From Bacteroidales bacterium (GTDB taxonomy: Bacteria; Bacteroidota; Bacteroidia; Bacteroidales; UBA4417): a DNA stretch of 64,000 nt. The notes beneath the pieces are model-generated. The model was given only the letters and a program-made list of their open reading frames with translations. It was not told the origin of the DNA and did no database searches. The translations under genes were made by a program, and so were the position numbers. The DNA is taken from positions 90,079 to 154,078 of the forward strand of contig JADJGZ010000013.1 in the NCBI GenBank assembly GCA_016707785.1, written 5' to 3'. Positions 55,679-63,735 of this stretch are shown here, one piece after another. Position 1 is the stretch's first letter; the number at the start of each line of letters is the position of its first letter.

Positions 55679-56563
55679 ATGTTAAAAGATGTTGCTTTGG
55701 TCCTTTCAAGCGGAGGAGCCAGGGGGATTGCTCATATAGGAGTTATCGAAGAGTTGGAACAATCTGGATACAGGATTACATCCATCGCTGGCACATCGAT
55801 GGGTTCGGTAATAGGAGGGATGTATGCCCTGGGGAAACTGGAGGAATACAAGCAGTGGTTACTTCATGTAACCAAGATGGATATTATTAAATTTTTGGAT
55901 CTTACGATCGGACATGGAGGCTTAGTGAAAGGTGAAAAGATCGTACAGGTGATGCATGGTTTCATCGGTGAAGCACTCATTGAAAATCTACCAATGCCTT
56001 ACACTGCTGTTGCCGTTGATATTAAACGTCATAAGGAGGTTCATTTCCGTTCGGGCAGCCTGATGAAAGCTATCCGGGCTTCTATTAGCATTCCAACAGT
56101 CTTTCTTCCAGTGAGTTATGATCATTCCAGTCTTGTAGATGGTGGTGTTTTAAATCCACTGCCCCTGGATGCCATTGTGAGGTTTCCGAATGATTTACTG
56201 GTGGCAGTGAATGTAAATGCTCCTATAACAGTGGCATCTGAGCTTGAGTTGAGTATTAGTAAGGTTCATGAGCAGGGATACCAAAATGCCAGGGAACATC
56301 TGAATAAACGTTGGTCGGAGCTGATCAACCGGGGAAGGCGGACCTCTGTAATTAAACCTAAGGAAATGGGACTCTTTGACCTGGTTTCTGAGTCGATAAA
56401 CCTGATGCAGCATAAAATTGCACTGCATAGTATTGAAAAGTATTCGCCTGATATTCTGATCAATCTGCCTTTTAAGATTGCGACGGTCTATGATTTTTAC
56501 AGGGCTGAGACCTTAATTGAAGCCGGACGTAAGGCTTGCAGGGAGGCGTTGAAGGGAATTTGA
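55679..56563 (+). CDS. Patatin-like phospholipase
   Basis: A 294-residue cytoplasmic-type patatin (RssA-like). The oxyanion-hole motif LSSGGARGIAHIGV, nucleophile Ser40 in AGTSMGS, and the catalytic Asp154 in VDGG are all present. Members hydrolyse phospholipids or related esters. No signal peptide is seen. It has its own promoter. A repeat-rich spacer follows. Confidence 0.93.
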   Translation: MLKDVALVLSSGGARGIAHIGVIEELEQSGYRITSIAGTSMGSVIGGMYALGKLEEYKQWLLHVTKMDIIKFLDLTIGHGGLVKGEKIVQVMHGFIGEALIENLPMPYTAVAVDIKRHKEVHFRSGSLMKAIRASISIPTVFLPVSYDHSSLVDGGVLNPLPLDAIVRFPNDLLVAVNVNAPITVASELELSISKVHEQGYQNAREHLNKRWSELINRGRRTSVIKPKEMGLFDLVSESINLMQHKIALHSIEKYSPDILINLPFKIATVYDFYRAETLIEAGRKACREALKGI

Positions 56564-56808
56564 TAATTTAGAAATTTAGAAATTTAGAAATGTGACAATT
56601 CGACGATTTCCCAAAGGGAAGCCTTTGGCTCGGCGATTCGATAATTCGGCAATTTCCCGAAGGGAAGCCTTTGGCTCGGCAATTTCCCGAAGGGAAGCCT
56701 TCTGGCAATTTCGAAGGCAGCTTCGCAATTGACTGACCTCGCACTGAGTCACTTTAGTTCACTACTTAGGCACTTTAGCTCACTTTAGCTCACTCTAGGC
56801 ACTCCAGT
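56564..56808. repeat. Intergenic short-repeat cluster with palindromic TTCCC-GGGAA units
   Basis: Between convergent patatin and ECF sigma genes lie: a tandem of ATTTAGAA words (about 56568-56591); three copies of a unit containing TTCCC-NNN-GGGAAGCCTT at 56608, 56654 and 56684, the last two exactly 30 bp apart; and a run of CACTTTAG(C/T)T words (about 56749-56806). No coding sequence is evident. Confidence 0.85.
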
Positions 56809-57408
56809 TCACTTCTTTATAAGAATATTGTACAGCAACTCCCTGGCACGGAATAATCTCACTTTTACTGTGTTCTCAGGCAGATTGAGATGTACGGCAA
56901 TTTCCTCGCAGCTAAGTTCCTTAAAATAATGTAGTTCGATGATGGCTTTATAATTAGGTTTAAGTCCCTGAACTATTTTTCTCAGCAGCAAGGTTTCCTG
57001 CCGGTTGATGAGTAATTGCTCAGGACCCGGCAACTGGCAAGGGATTTCCATAGCATCAGCGCCATGTTCATGTTCATGGCTATCACCGGAAGGGTTGTTA
57101 CTCTCCTCTTTTTTCTTTCTTCTTAAGTAATCGATACAATTATTTTTGGCTATCCGGAATAGCCATGTGCTAAAAGCGAAATCTGCTGTGTACTGCCCCA
57201 GTTTTTCGAAAGCCTTGCTGAATGCTTCAAGGGCCAGGTCTTCTGCATCCCATGGGTCACCTGTCATTTTCAGCATCATTGCATATACCTGGTCGGCATA
57301 AGAGTTCATTAATTCAGCATATGCCTTTCGGTCGCCTGAATCGAGAACTTTATTTACCAGATGCACGTCATGCCGCGCTTTGTCAGACAGAGAGGGGTTT
57401 ACCTCCAT
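56809..57408 (-). CDS. RNA polymerase sigma-70 factor, ECF subfamily
   Basis: A 199-residue ECF sigma. Region 2 (about 30-100) includes YADQVYAMMLKMTGDPWDAEDLALEAF and FSTWLFRIAKNNCIDYLRRK. Region 4 (about 140-195) is IIELHYFKELSCEEIAVHLNLPENTVKVRLFRARELL. The linker has a short His-rich stretch (SHEHEHGAD). Its start overlaps the end of the upstream glycosyltransferase gene by 10 bp, so translation is probably coupled. No anti-sigma gene is visible downstream; the spacer that follows holds repeats. Confidence 0.93.
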   Translation of the reverse strand: MEVNPSLSDKARHDVHLVNKVLDSGDRKAYAELMNSYADQVYAMMLKMTGDPWDAEDLALEAFSKAFEKLGQYTADFAFSTWLFRIAKNNCIDYLRRKKKEESNNPSGDSHEHEHGADAMEIPCQLPGPEQLLINRQETLLLRKIVQGLKPNYKAIIELHYFKELSCEEIAVHLNLPENTVKVRLFRARELLYNILIKK

Positions 57409-58535
57409 TTAACCGGTTTATTGAACAGGTTAGTGAATGCTATGATTGGATTAATCAAAAGGATAAAGACCTCGAAGAAAGGGACGAGCAGGAGGAAGCC
57501 TTTTTCGGAGAGTTTTCTCATCACTTTTCCGAAGATGAAGAGTTGGCTAAGCAGACGTAAAGCAATAATTCCCAGAACAATATATGGCAGATACCAAAAT
57601 GATAACAAAGTGATGAATGAGGCAAAGAATAAAGTCTGGGTAAATCCGAAAATCCCGAGAGCCAGTTTATGACTGAATTTATAATGATTTCCGGAGAGCA
57701 GATGCCTTCTTTTCTGGCGGAACCAGAGTGAAAAGGTCTTTTTAGGTGCACTAAGTGTATGAGCATCCGATAAGAATTCAACACGGGTGTTTTTCCGATT
57801 GGCGGCCCTGTTTACAAAAAGATCATCATCACCTGTCTGAATCCTGTAATGGGAGATAAATCCATTCTGCCGATAGAACAAACTTTTCCGATAAGCAATA
57901 TTCCTGCCTACTCCCATATAGGGCATTCCAGCTAAGGCAAAACCAAAATATTGCATAGCTACCCTGAGTGTATCAAAACGGATGAAGAGGTTTAAGAGTC
58001 CTTTGGAGCGTTCGTAGGCGCCATATCCCAATACAATTTCAGTGGTACCAGTGAAATTGGCTGCCATCTTCCGAAGCCATTGGTTGGAGCGGGGAATACA
58101 ATCTGCATCTGTGAGCAACAAAGCATCATAGCTTGCAGACTTGATCCCGATAGAGAGAGGAAACTTTTTCCCTGTGAAGAAATTTAAATCCGGTCCCATG
58201 GTCACTACCTTCAGGTGTTTGTATTCAAGCTGCATATCGCGAAGAAGGTATTTAGTATCGTCATCGGATCCATGATCAACAACAACTACTTCATATTCAC
58301 CATATTCCTGGTTGAGAAGGTAAGGCAGGTTATCAGAAAGGTTGTAAAATTCATTCCTGGCACAGACAATGATAGAGACAGGTTCATCTTTACTGCTGAA
58401 GTCACTTTTTGTCCTGAAGAAAGCCACCCTGCTGAATATTCCCCAAAAATAGATCAATTGCACAAATGTGCTGAAGACCAGCACAGCGAGTACCGAAAAG
58501 AGAATAGGATTTTGACTGAAATAATCAGCAAGCAT
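57399..58535 (-). CDS. Family 2 glycosyltransferase, membrane-bound
   Basis: A 378-residue protein. An N-terminal helix (about 8-36) is followed by a GT-A domain: VSIIVCARNEFYNL, VVVDHGSDDDT, LLTDADCIP (the DxD-like metal site), QTGDDDLFV and a QKRRHLLSGNHY stretch in the place of QxxRW. Two or three helices close the C-terminus (about 285-310 and 345-370). It resembles processive or polysaccharide-type GT2 enzymes. The acceptor is unknown. It overlaps the ECF sigma gene by 10 bp. A minus-strand -7-like TACTTTTG lies at 58556-58563. Confidence 0.92.
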   Translation of the reverse strand: MLADYFSQNPILFSVLAVLVFSTFVQLIYFWGIFSRVAFFRTKSDFSSKDEPVSIIVCARNEFYNLSDNLPYLLNQEYGEYEVVVVDHGSDDDTKYLLRDMQLEYKHLKVVTMGPDLNFFTGKKFPLSIGIKSASYDALLLTDADCIPRSNQWLRKMAANFTGTTEIVLGYGAYERSKGLLNLFIRFDTLRVAMQYFGFALAGMPYMGVGRNIAYRKSLFYRQNGFISHYRIQTGDDDLFVNRAANRKNTRVEFLSDAHTLSAPKKTFSLWFRQKRRHLLSGNHYKFSHKLALGIFGFTQTLFFASFITLLSFWYLPYIVLGIIALRLLSQLFIFGKVMRKLSEKGFLLLVPFFEVFILLINPIIAFTNLFNKPVKWR

Positions 58536-58586
58536 GAAAACGGGTTATTGGAGTACAAAAGTATTATTCTCAAAAGAATTAACCCC

Positions 58587-58594
58587 TATCTTTG
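58587..58594 (+). promoter_or_regulatory. -7-like element upstream of tgt
   Basis: TATCTTTG matches the TAnnTTTG box, but no TTG lies 19-21 bp upstream, so the promoter is incomplete. The minus-strand box for the glycosyltransferase gene (58556-58563) lies close by, making a compact divergent control region. Confidence 0.4.
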
Positions 58595-58731
58595 CCAAAA
58601 AGTTTGTAACAGGTAATAATTGATGTAAGTAATTGTATAACAATTATATATGACCTTTCTTACTAACTGTTGTTAATTTAAGACAGAGGATGTGATGGCA
58701 TTCCTTCGCCTTTTCTGCGAGAAAGAAATTT

Positions 58732-59862
58732 ATGCGTTTTGAACTAAAAATAACTGATTCTGCTACTTCTGCCCGAAGGGGTTCGATTACAACAGATCAC
58801 GGGACGATTGAAACTCCTGCCTTCATGCCGGTTGGTACTGCAGGAACAGTGAAAGCTGTTCATACCAGGGAAATCAGGGAAGACATCAAAGCACAGATTA
58901 TCCTGGGGAATACTTATCATCTTTATCTCAGGCCAGGGCTGGATATACTTGAAAAAGCCGGGGGATTGCATAAATTTAATGGATGGAGTGGCCCGATTCT
59001 TACCGATAGTGGAGGATACCAGGTTTATTCACTTGCAGAAAGAAGGAAATTCCAAAATGAAGGAGTGGTTTTCCATTCGCATATTGATGGATCGAAACAT
59101 ACCTTCACTCCTGAGATCGTAGTGGATATACAACGGAGCATCGGAGCTGATATCATGATGGCGTTCGATGAATGCACACCTTATCCATGCGATTATGAAT
59201 ATGCCCGCAAATCGATGCACATGACGCATCAATGGCTCGAAAGGTGCATGATTCAGTATAAATCCACGGAGCCAAAATATGGGTATTACCAATCCTTGTT
59301 TCCAATTGTCCAGGGAAGTGTATACCGCGACTTAAGGATGCAGTCTGCGGAGGTAATTGCCTCTCAGGGTGCTGATGGAAATGCGATCGGGGGATTATCA
59401 GTCGGGGAGCCTGCAGAAATTATGTATGAAATGACGGAACTGGTTTGTGGCATACTTCCTAAGGACAAACCCCGTTATCTCATGGGAGTCGGGACTCCGG
59501 TTAATATTCTTGAAGGCATAGCCCTGGGAATTGATATGTTTGATTGTGTAATGCCAACCCGAAACGGACGGAATGGCATGATTTTTACCTCCCAGGGTAT
59601 CATAAACCTAAGGAATGTTAAATGGAAGGATGATTTCTCGCTATTGGATGAAAACGGGACAGCTTTTGTGGATCGTGATTATTCAAAGGCTTATGTCCGC
59701 CACCTGTTTATTGCAGGAGAAATTCTTGGTCCAATGATTGCAAGTATTCATAACCTGGCTTTTTATCAATGGCTGGTTAAAGAAGCAAGAAAACAGATTG
59801 AAGAAGGTACTTTTGCAGCTTGGAAGGAAAAGATGGTGAAGCAGTTGGCGGTTAGGTTATAA
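58732..59862 (+). CDS. tgt: tRNA-guanine transglycosylase (Tgt) lacking the zinc cysteines
   Basis: A 376-residue enzyme that exchanges G34 for a queuine precursor in tRNAs with GUN anticodons. Core motifs are clear: PAFMPVGTAGTVKAV, DSGGYQVYSLAERRK with the active-site Asp, and DCVMPTRNGRNG with the nucleophilic Asp. The expected zinc cluster (CxCxxC) near residue 300 is absent: that region reads DENGTAFVDRDYSKAYVRHL, keeping only the His. Known Bacteroidota Tgts share this, as I recall. It is followed by a repeat cluster, then the LptF/G gene. Confidence 0.95.
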   Translation: MRFELKITDSATSARRGSITTDHGTIETPAFMPVGTAGTVKAVHTREIREDIKAQIILGNTYHLYLRPGLDILEKAGGLHKFNGWSGPILTDSGGYQVYSLAERRKFQNEGVVFHSHIDGSKHTFTPEIVVDIQRSIGADIMMAFDECTPYPCDYEYARKSMHMTHQWLERCMIQYKSTEPKYGYYQSLFPIVQGSVYRDLRMQSAEVIASQGADGNAIGGLSVGEPAEIMYEMTELVCGILPKDKPRYLMGVGTPVNILEGIALGIDMFDCVMPTRNGRNGMIFTSQGIINLRNVKWKDDFSLLDENGTAFVDRDYSKAYVRHLFIAGEILGPMIASIHNLAFYQWLVKEARKQIEEGTFAAWKEKMVKQLAVRL

Positions 59863-60226
59863 TGTCGGATGTCGGATGTTTAATGTCGGATGTTTGATGT
59901 CTGATGTTTAATGTCGGATGTCGTTTGACCTGGGACTAAGTGGGTGTTTGATGGGTAATTTGAAAATTGAATGAAAATTTGAAAATGTAGGATTAGGAGA
60001 TTAATTTGAAAATGGGATTAGAGATTAGGAGATGCCCGAATAGGAACCTTTGGTTTGGGACTTGCGCCAACTGGGATGGGACCTGGGACTTTAGGACTTG
60101 GAATTTGGGACTTGGAACTTGGGACTTGGAATTTTAGATTTGCACCCTCACATTACTAACATTCGGAAACTCTGATAATAGAACATAAAAAGCATTAAGG
60201 GTGAGCAGCCCAATATCTTTGAAGAC
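59861..60226. repeat. Spacer of short tandem repeats between tgt and lptF/G-like gene
   Basis: Starting inside the tgt stop codon, heptamer words GATGTCG and GATGTTT repeat to about 59926. AT-rich words with AATTTGAAAAT follow (about 59957-60015), and then three copies of a 14-mer GGGACTTGGAA(C/T)TT at 60093-60134. No ORF here looks coding. Confidence 0.85.
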
Positions 60227-61314
60227 GTGGATTTAAGACTTAAGAAAATAGACATCTATATTATCAAGAAATTTCTTGGTACCTATTTCTATTCTATTTT
60301 ATTATTGGCGATTCTCATCATCATATTTGATATTTCTGAAAAGATTGATGATTTTATTGATCGGAAAGCGCCGGTTTCAGCGATTATATTCCAGTATTAT
60401 CTCAATTTCATTCCCTATTTCGTGAACATGTTCAGTTCATTGTTCACCTTTATCGCTGTCATTTATTTCACTTCCAGAATGGCTGCCAATACTGAGATTA
60501 TCGCAATTCTTAGTAACGGGATCAGTTTTTGGAGAATGTTGCGGCCTTACCTGATTTCAGCCCTTTTCCTGACTGTGCTTTCGTTTGTATTGATGAATTA
60601 TGTCATCCCCTATACAAACAGGAGTCTGAGAAATTTTGAAAAAGTGTATATCAAAAACCCATTCCGTGTGAATGATATGAATATACATATGCAGATTCGC
60701 CCGGATACACTCATTTATGTGGAGAATTTCAATAATATAGTAAATATTGGTTACCGTTTCACGATGGAGGCATTGAATGACAAAGGATTACAGATGAAGA
60801 TGAGTGCTGATATGATCAAATGGGATAGTGTGAAAAGTACCTGGAAAGCAAGTAATTATACCATTCGTTATATTGAAGAAAACAGGGAAATATTAAAAAG
60901 AGGCCGTGAACTGGATACGGTGATGGCATTTCGGCCTGAGGACTTTGTCACGGATATAGAGGATGCCAAAATCATGACCTATAACCAGCTGAATTCCTAT
61001 ATTGCCAAAGAGAAGCTCAGAGGCAACAAAACAGTTGGCAAATTCGATCTTGAAAAAAATAAACGTTTTACTTTCCCTTTGCAAACCTGGTGCTTGCCTT
61101 CATTGGGGTTGCCCTTTCGAGCCGAAAAGTAAGGGGTGGAATAGGGATGCACCTTGGAATGGGTATTGCCATTGCCTTTACCTTCATCCTGATGCTTCAG
61201 GTTACCTCAGTTTTTGCAGTCTTCGGCAATCTTCCCCCTTATATCGCCCTGTGGATACCCAACCTGATTTTTACTATAGTAGCGATTTTCCTCTTAAGGG
61301 CTGCTCCCAAGTAA
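60227..61314 (+). CDS. LptF/LptG (YjgP/YjgQ) family permease, interrupted by a -1 frameshift
   Basis: Starts with GTG at 60227 (MDLRLKKIDIYIIKKFLGTYFYS). N-terminal helices (about 15-40, 60-85, 103-125), a soluble middle domain, and the C-terminal helices, which are in another frame (61090-61314). One missing C in the CCC run near 61077-61080 joins RFTFP to FANLVLAFIGVALSSRKVRGGIG, a classic family motif, giving about 363 residues. LptF/G form the permease of the LPS transport machine with LptB. It lies between two clusters of the same heptamer repeat. The frameshift may be a sequencing error. Confidence 0.87.
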
Positions 61315-61432
61315 TGTCGGATGTTTGATGTCGGATGTCGGATGTTTGATGTCGGATGTCGAATGTTTGATGTCGGTTTGATGTGAGTTTGATTTGATTC
61401 GGATTTTGATGTTGAATATTTGAATTTATTTA
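61313..61432. repeat. Heptamer repeat cluster starting at the LptF/G stop codon
   Basis: The same GATGTCG/GATGTTT words as after tgt begin exactly at the TAA stop (TAATGTCGGATGT in both places) and degrade by about 61410. An apparent minus-strand ORF over this area is a translation of the repeat (units reading PTSNIRH), not a gene. Confidence 0.85.
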
Positions 61433-61699
61433 TTGGAATAGTATCTGTATTCAAATGATGGAACACGAATTTCACGAATTTTCCGAATGAATTTCCAAAC
61501 AAATTTTCTGTCCGTCAGCCGACGGATCAGCGTGGCAATCCTTGCCACCGAGGATTCGCGTTCTCTCGATCGTGAGTAATTTTGGATCTGCCCGCAGAAT
61601 AAATTTACGTACTTAGTAAAATCCTTCGGTCAGGCAGGCTCCGCACCCGGCACCCGGCACTCAGCACTCAGGCCAAGGCTCCCCCTGGGCACTCAGCAC
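61433..61699. repeat. Intergenic palindromes and GGCACTCAGCACTC repeats
   Basis: Contains inverted repeats TCCGTC/GACGGA (61511-61526) and GTGGCAA/TTGCCAC (61532-61548), then CACCCGG- and CACTCAG-type direct repeats at about 61640-61700 that run up to the end of ispE. No gene is seen. Confidence 0.7.
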
Positions 61700-62515
61700 T
61701 CATTCCATCACTGCTTTCCAAACAAAGCAATTCCCAAACATCTCATCAATTTTCGGGACTTCATTAAATATGGCAAAGACGGCGGAACCACTGCCACTCA
61801 TGGAAGCATACAGGGCCCCGGCGGAATAAAGCTGATCCTTTACTTCTCCAATCATTGGGTATTTAATGAATACGGATGGCTCAAAATCATTCACAAGGAT
61901 ACTTTTCCAGTCATTGAGCGGCCTGGCGATCAAATTGGCTATATTATAAGGATGTTGCAAGGGCTTAACCCCGGAATATGCGTCTGCCGTTGAAACATGA
62001 ATATCCGGCTTCACCAGGACCAGGTACTTTCCTTTCAGGTCAAGGGAATGCGGAGTGAGTACTTCTCCTTTGTTGGAACCTATGGCAGGCTGATTCTGCA
62101 GGAAAAACGGACAATCCATGCCCAGCCGGAGGGCATAAGTATGTAATTGCATTTCTGTCAGGCTAAGACTGAACAACTCATCCAGCATAAGAAGTGTCAT
62201 GGATGCATCAGAAGAGCCGCCACCCAGTCCGGCACCGGTGGGGATCAATTTATGCAGGTAAATATCAACGGTTGGGATATTAAAATCCTGATGCAATAGT
62301 TGCCAGGCTTTAAAACAGATATTATCCTCCGCTTTACCAGGCAATTCAATTCCTGTTACTGCCAGGGTGGTTTGGCCTGAGGTTGAAGGGATGATTTCCA
62401 GTATATCCGTCAGTGGGACAGGATAAAAAAGGGTCTCGATACGGTGATAACCATCCGGAAGCTTTTCCAGGATGTGCAGTCCCAGGTTGATTTTACAATG
62501 GGGGAAGCGGATCAT
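61700..62515 (-). CDS. ispE: 4-diphosphocytidyl-2-C-methyl-D-erythritol kinase (IspE)
   Basis: A 271-residue GHMP kinase: PHCKINLGLHILEKLPDGYHRIETLF at the start, the ATP-binding loop PTGAGLGGGSSDA at about 91-103, and SMSGSGSAVFAIF near the C-terminus. It catalyses the ATP-dependent step of the MEP pathway to isoprenoids. This fits the presence of the MqnP-like prenyltransferase, which needs polyprenyl diphosphates. It ends 1 bp or less from the repeat spacer and seems monocistronic. Confidence 0.95.
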   Translation of the reverse strand: MIRFPHCKINLGLHILEKLPDGYHRIETLFYPVPLTDILEIIPSTSGQTTLAVTGIELPGKAEDNICFKAWQLLHQDFNIPTVDIYLHKLIPTGAGLGGGSSDASMTLLMLDELFSLSLTEMQLHTYALRLGMDCPFFLQNQPAIGSNKGEVLTPHSLDLKGKYLVLVKPDIHVSTADAYSGVKPLQHPYNIANLIARPLNDWKSILVNDFEPSVFIKYPMIGEVKDQLYSAGALYASMSGSGSAVFAIFNEVPKIDEMFGNCFVWKAVME

Positions 62516-63023
62516 AGGGCATGAATTCTCAGGTAAAGGTATGAAAAGTGGAATAATGCAGAGGGTTGCAAGTATTCAAGAATCCAGAATCCAGAATACA
62601 GTAGTCAGAATATATTTATTACACAAGAAATATAGGTGGGTGTTTAGGAGAGTATAAAAGTTAGAGTATAACCAAAAATCAAAAAATATTGGTAATCAGG
62701 TAGTAGTATATGACCTTGATTTGTTCGATATACTATGAGAGGTAAAGCTCAATAATATTGTGCAATAGAAATGCAGATAATGCTGCTGGTTTCCACTGAA
62801 CGCTTATTGAGACTGCCTATCGATCTATTGATTTTGAACCTGAATTATTAGAAGTTACTTCCAAAGTTGCAAAGGGAGCGCTAAGACGTTCTTGATTTTA
62901 CTGAAAACAAGATATTCTTGGGTTCCAGAGTTAGCTGGTTTTTAGCTTTTTGAGAACATATCGGATATTACCTTTTCCCGTTATCCGGAAGTAATATGGG
63001 CAATTGATCCACAAAGCTTAGAG
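62516..63023. other. Long spacer with repeat words and a possible decayed reading frame
   Basis: This 508-bp stretch has AATCCAGAAT repeats at about 62579-62598. Between 62770 and 62900 one forward frame reads codon-like (DFEPELLEVTSKVAKGALRRS) but is broken by stops; it could be a relic of a gene I cannot identify. I see no RNA gene or clear promoter. Confidence 0.4.
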
Positions 63024-63673
63024 TTGCAAAAAAATAATCAAACTGGAAGGTAACTCATCCCATAACTTCAGCGCTCTCGACAAGGGCGTTTTTGAATCCC
63101 TGTTTCGTGCTGAATTCAAGGGCCTTTGCTTCTTTGCACAGAAGTATGTAAAGGACTTTGAAACTGCAAAGGAGCTGGTGCAGGATGCATTTATCACCTT
63201 ATGGGAAAAACGGGAAAGCATTGATGCCAACCGTCCGGTGAAATCCTACCTTACCACCATCATATTCAATCGCTGCCAGAACTACCTTCGCGACAACAGG
63301 AAGTTTAATTCCGATGTCCTCGAAATTGAAAACCTGCTGGAGTTCTCCGAAAATGTTTCACTCCGATTTCCTGGTGGAAGCCGAACTTGCCGGGGCAATA
63401 AAAGCAGCCATTGATGAACTACCGGTGAAATGCAGGGAGATTTTCCTGCTAAACCGCTACGAAAACCTTAAATATCACGAGATTGCCGAACATTTACAGC
63501 TTTCTCAGAAAACCGTTGAGGCACAGATGTCGAAAGCCCTGCAGCATATGCGGCTCCGACTGGCTGAATATATAGTAAGTATGATCCCTGCTGATGCACC
63601 TTTTATCCAGATTCAAATAGGTATATTTTCAGTACCTGTGGCAATCAATTTTAGTGTGACTTCAGTAGTTTAA
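63024..63673 (+). CDS. ECF sigma factor of the Bacteroidota RpoE/FecI type, frameshifted
   Basis: In frame 1, translation from about 63037 reads VFESLFRAEFKGLCFFAQKY and DFETAKELVQDAFITLWEKRESIDANRPVKSYL, a region 2 of the Bacteroidota ECF family. The frame then switches near 63367 (one extra C) to read DFLVEAELAGAIKAAIDELPVKCREIFLLNRYENLKYHEIAEHLQLSQKTVEAQMSKAL, region 4. The start is unclear: there is no ATG in frame, but a TTG at 63024 would be in frame if the run of seven A after it had six. The FecR-like gene follows at 63736, which fits a sigma/anti-sigma pair. Confidence 0.82.
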
Positions 63674-63735
63674 AAATATTAGTGCACAGATAAGGGTAAA
63701 CCATTGATCAGGTGTATTATTGACAGAACAATACC

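Noticed and set aside
56564..56808. CRISPR array
   Set aside because: The units are few, 30 or 46 bp apart with no unique spacers between them, and there are no cas genes in the window.
61239..61502. Minus-strand ORF with PTSNIRH repeats
   Set aside because: It is the translation of the heptamer repeat after the LptF/G gene; it has no signal, no domain and overlaps the end of a real gene.
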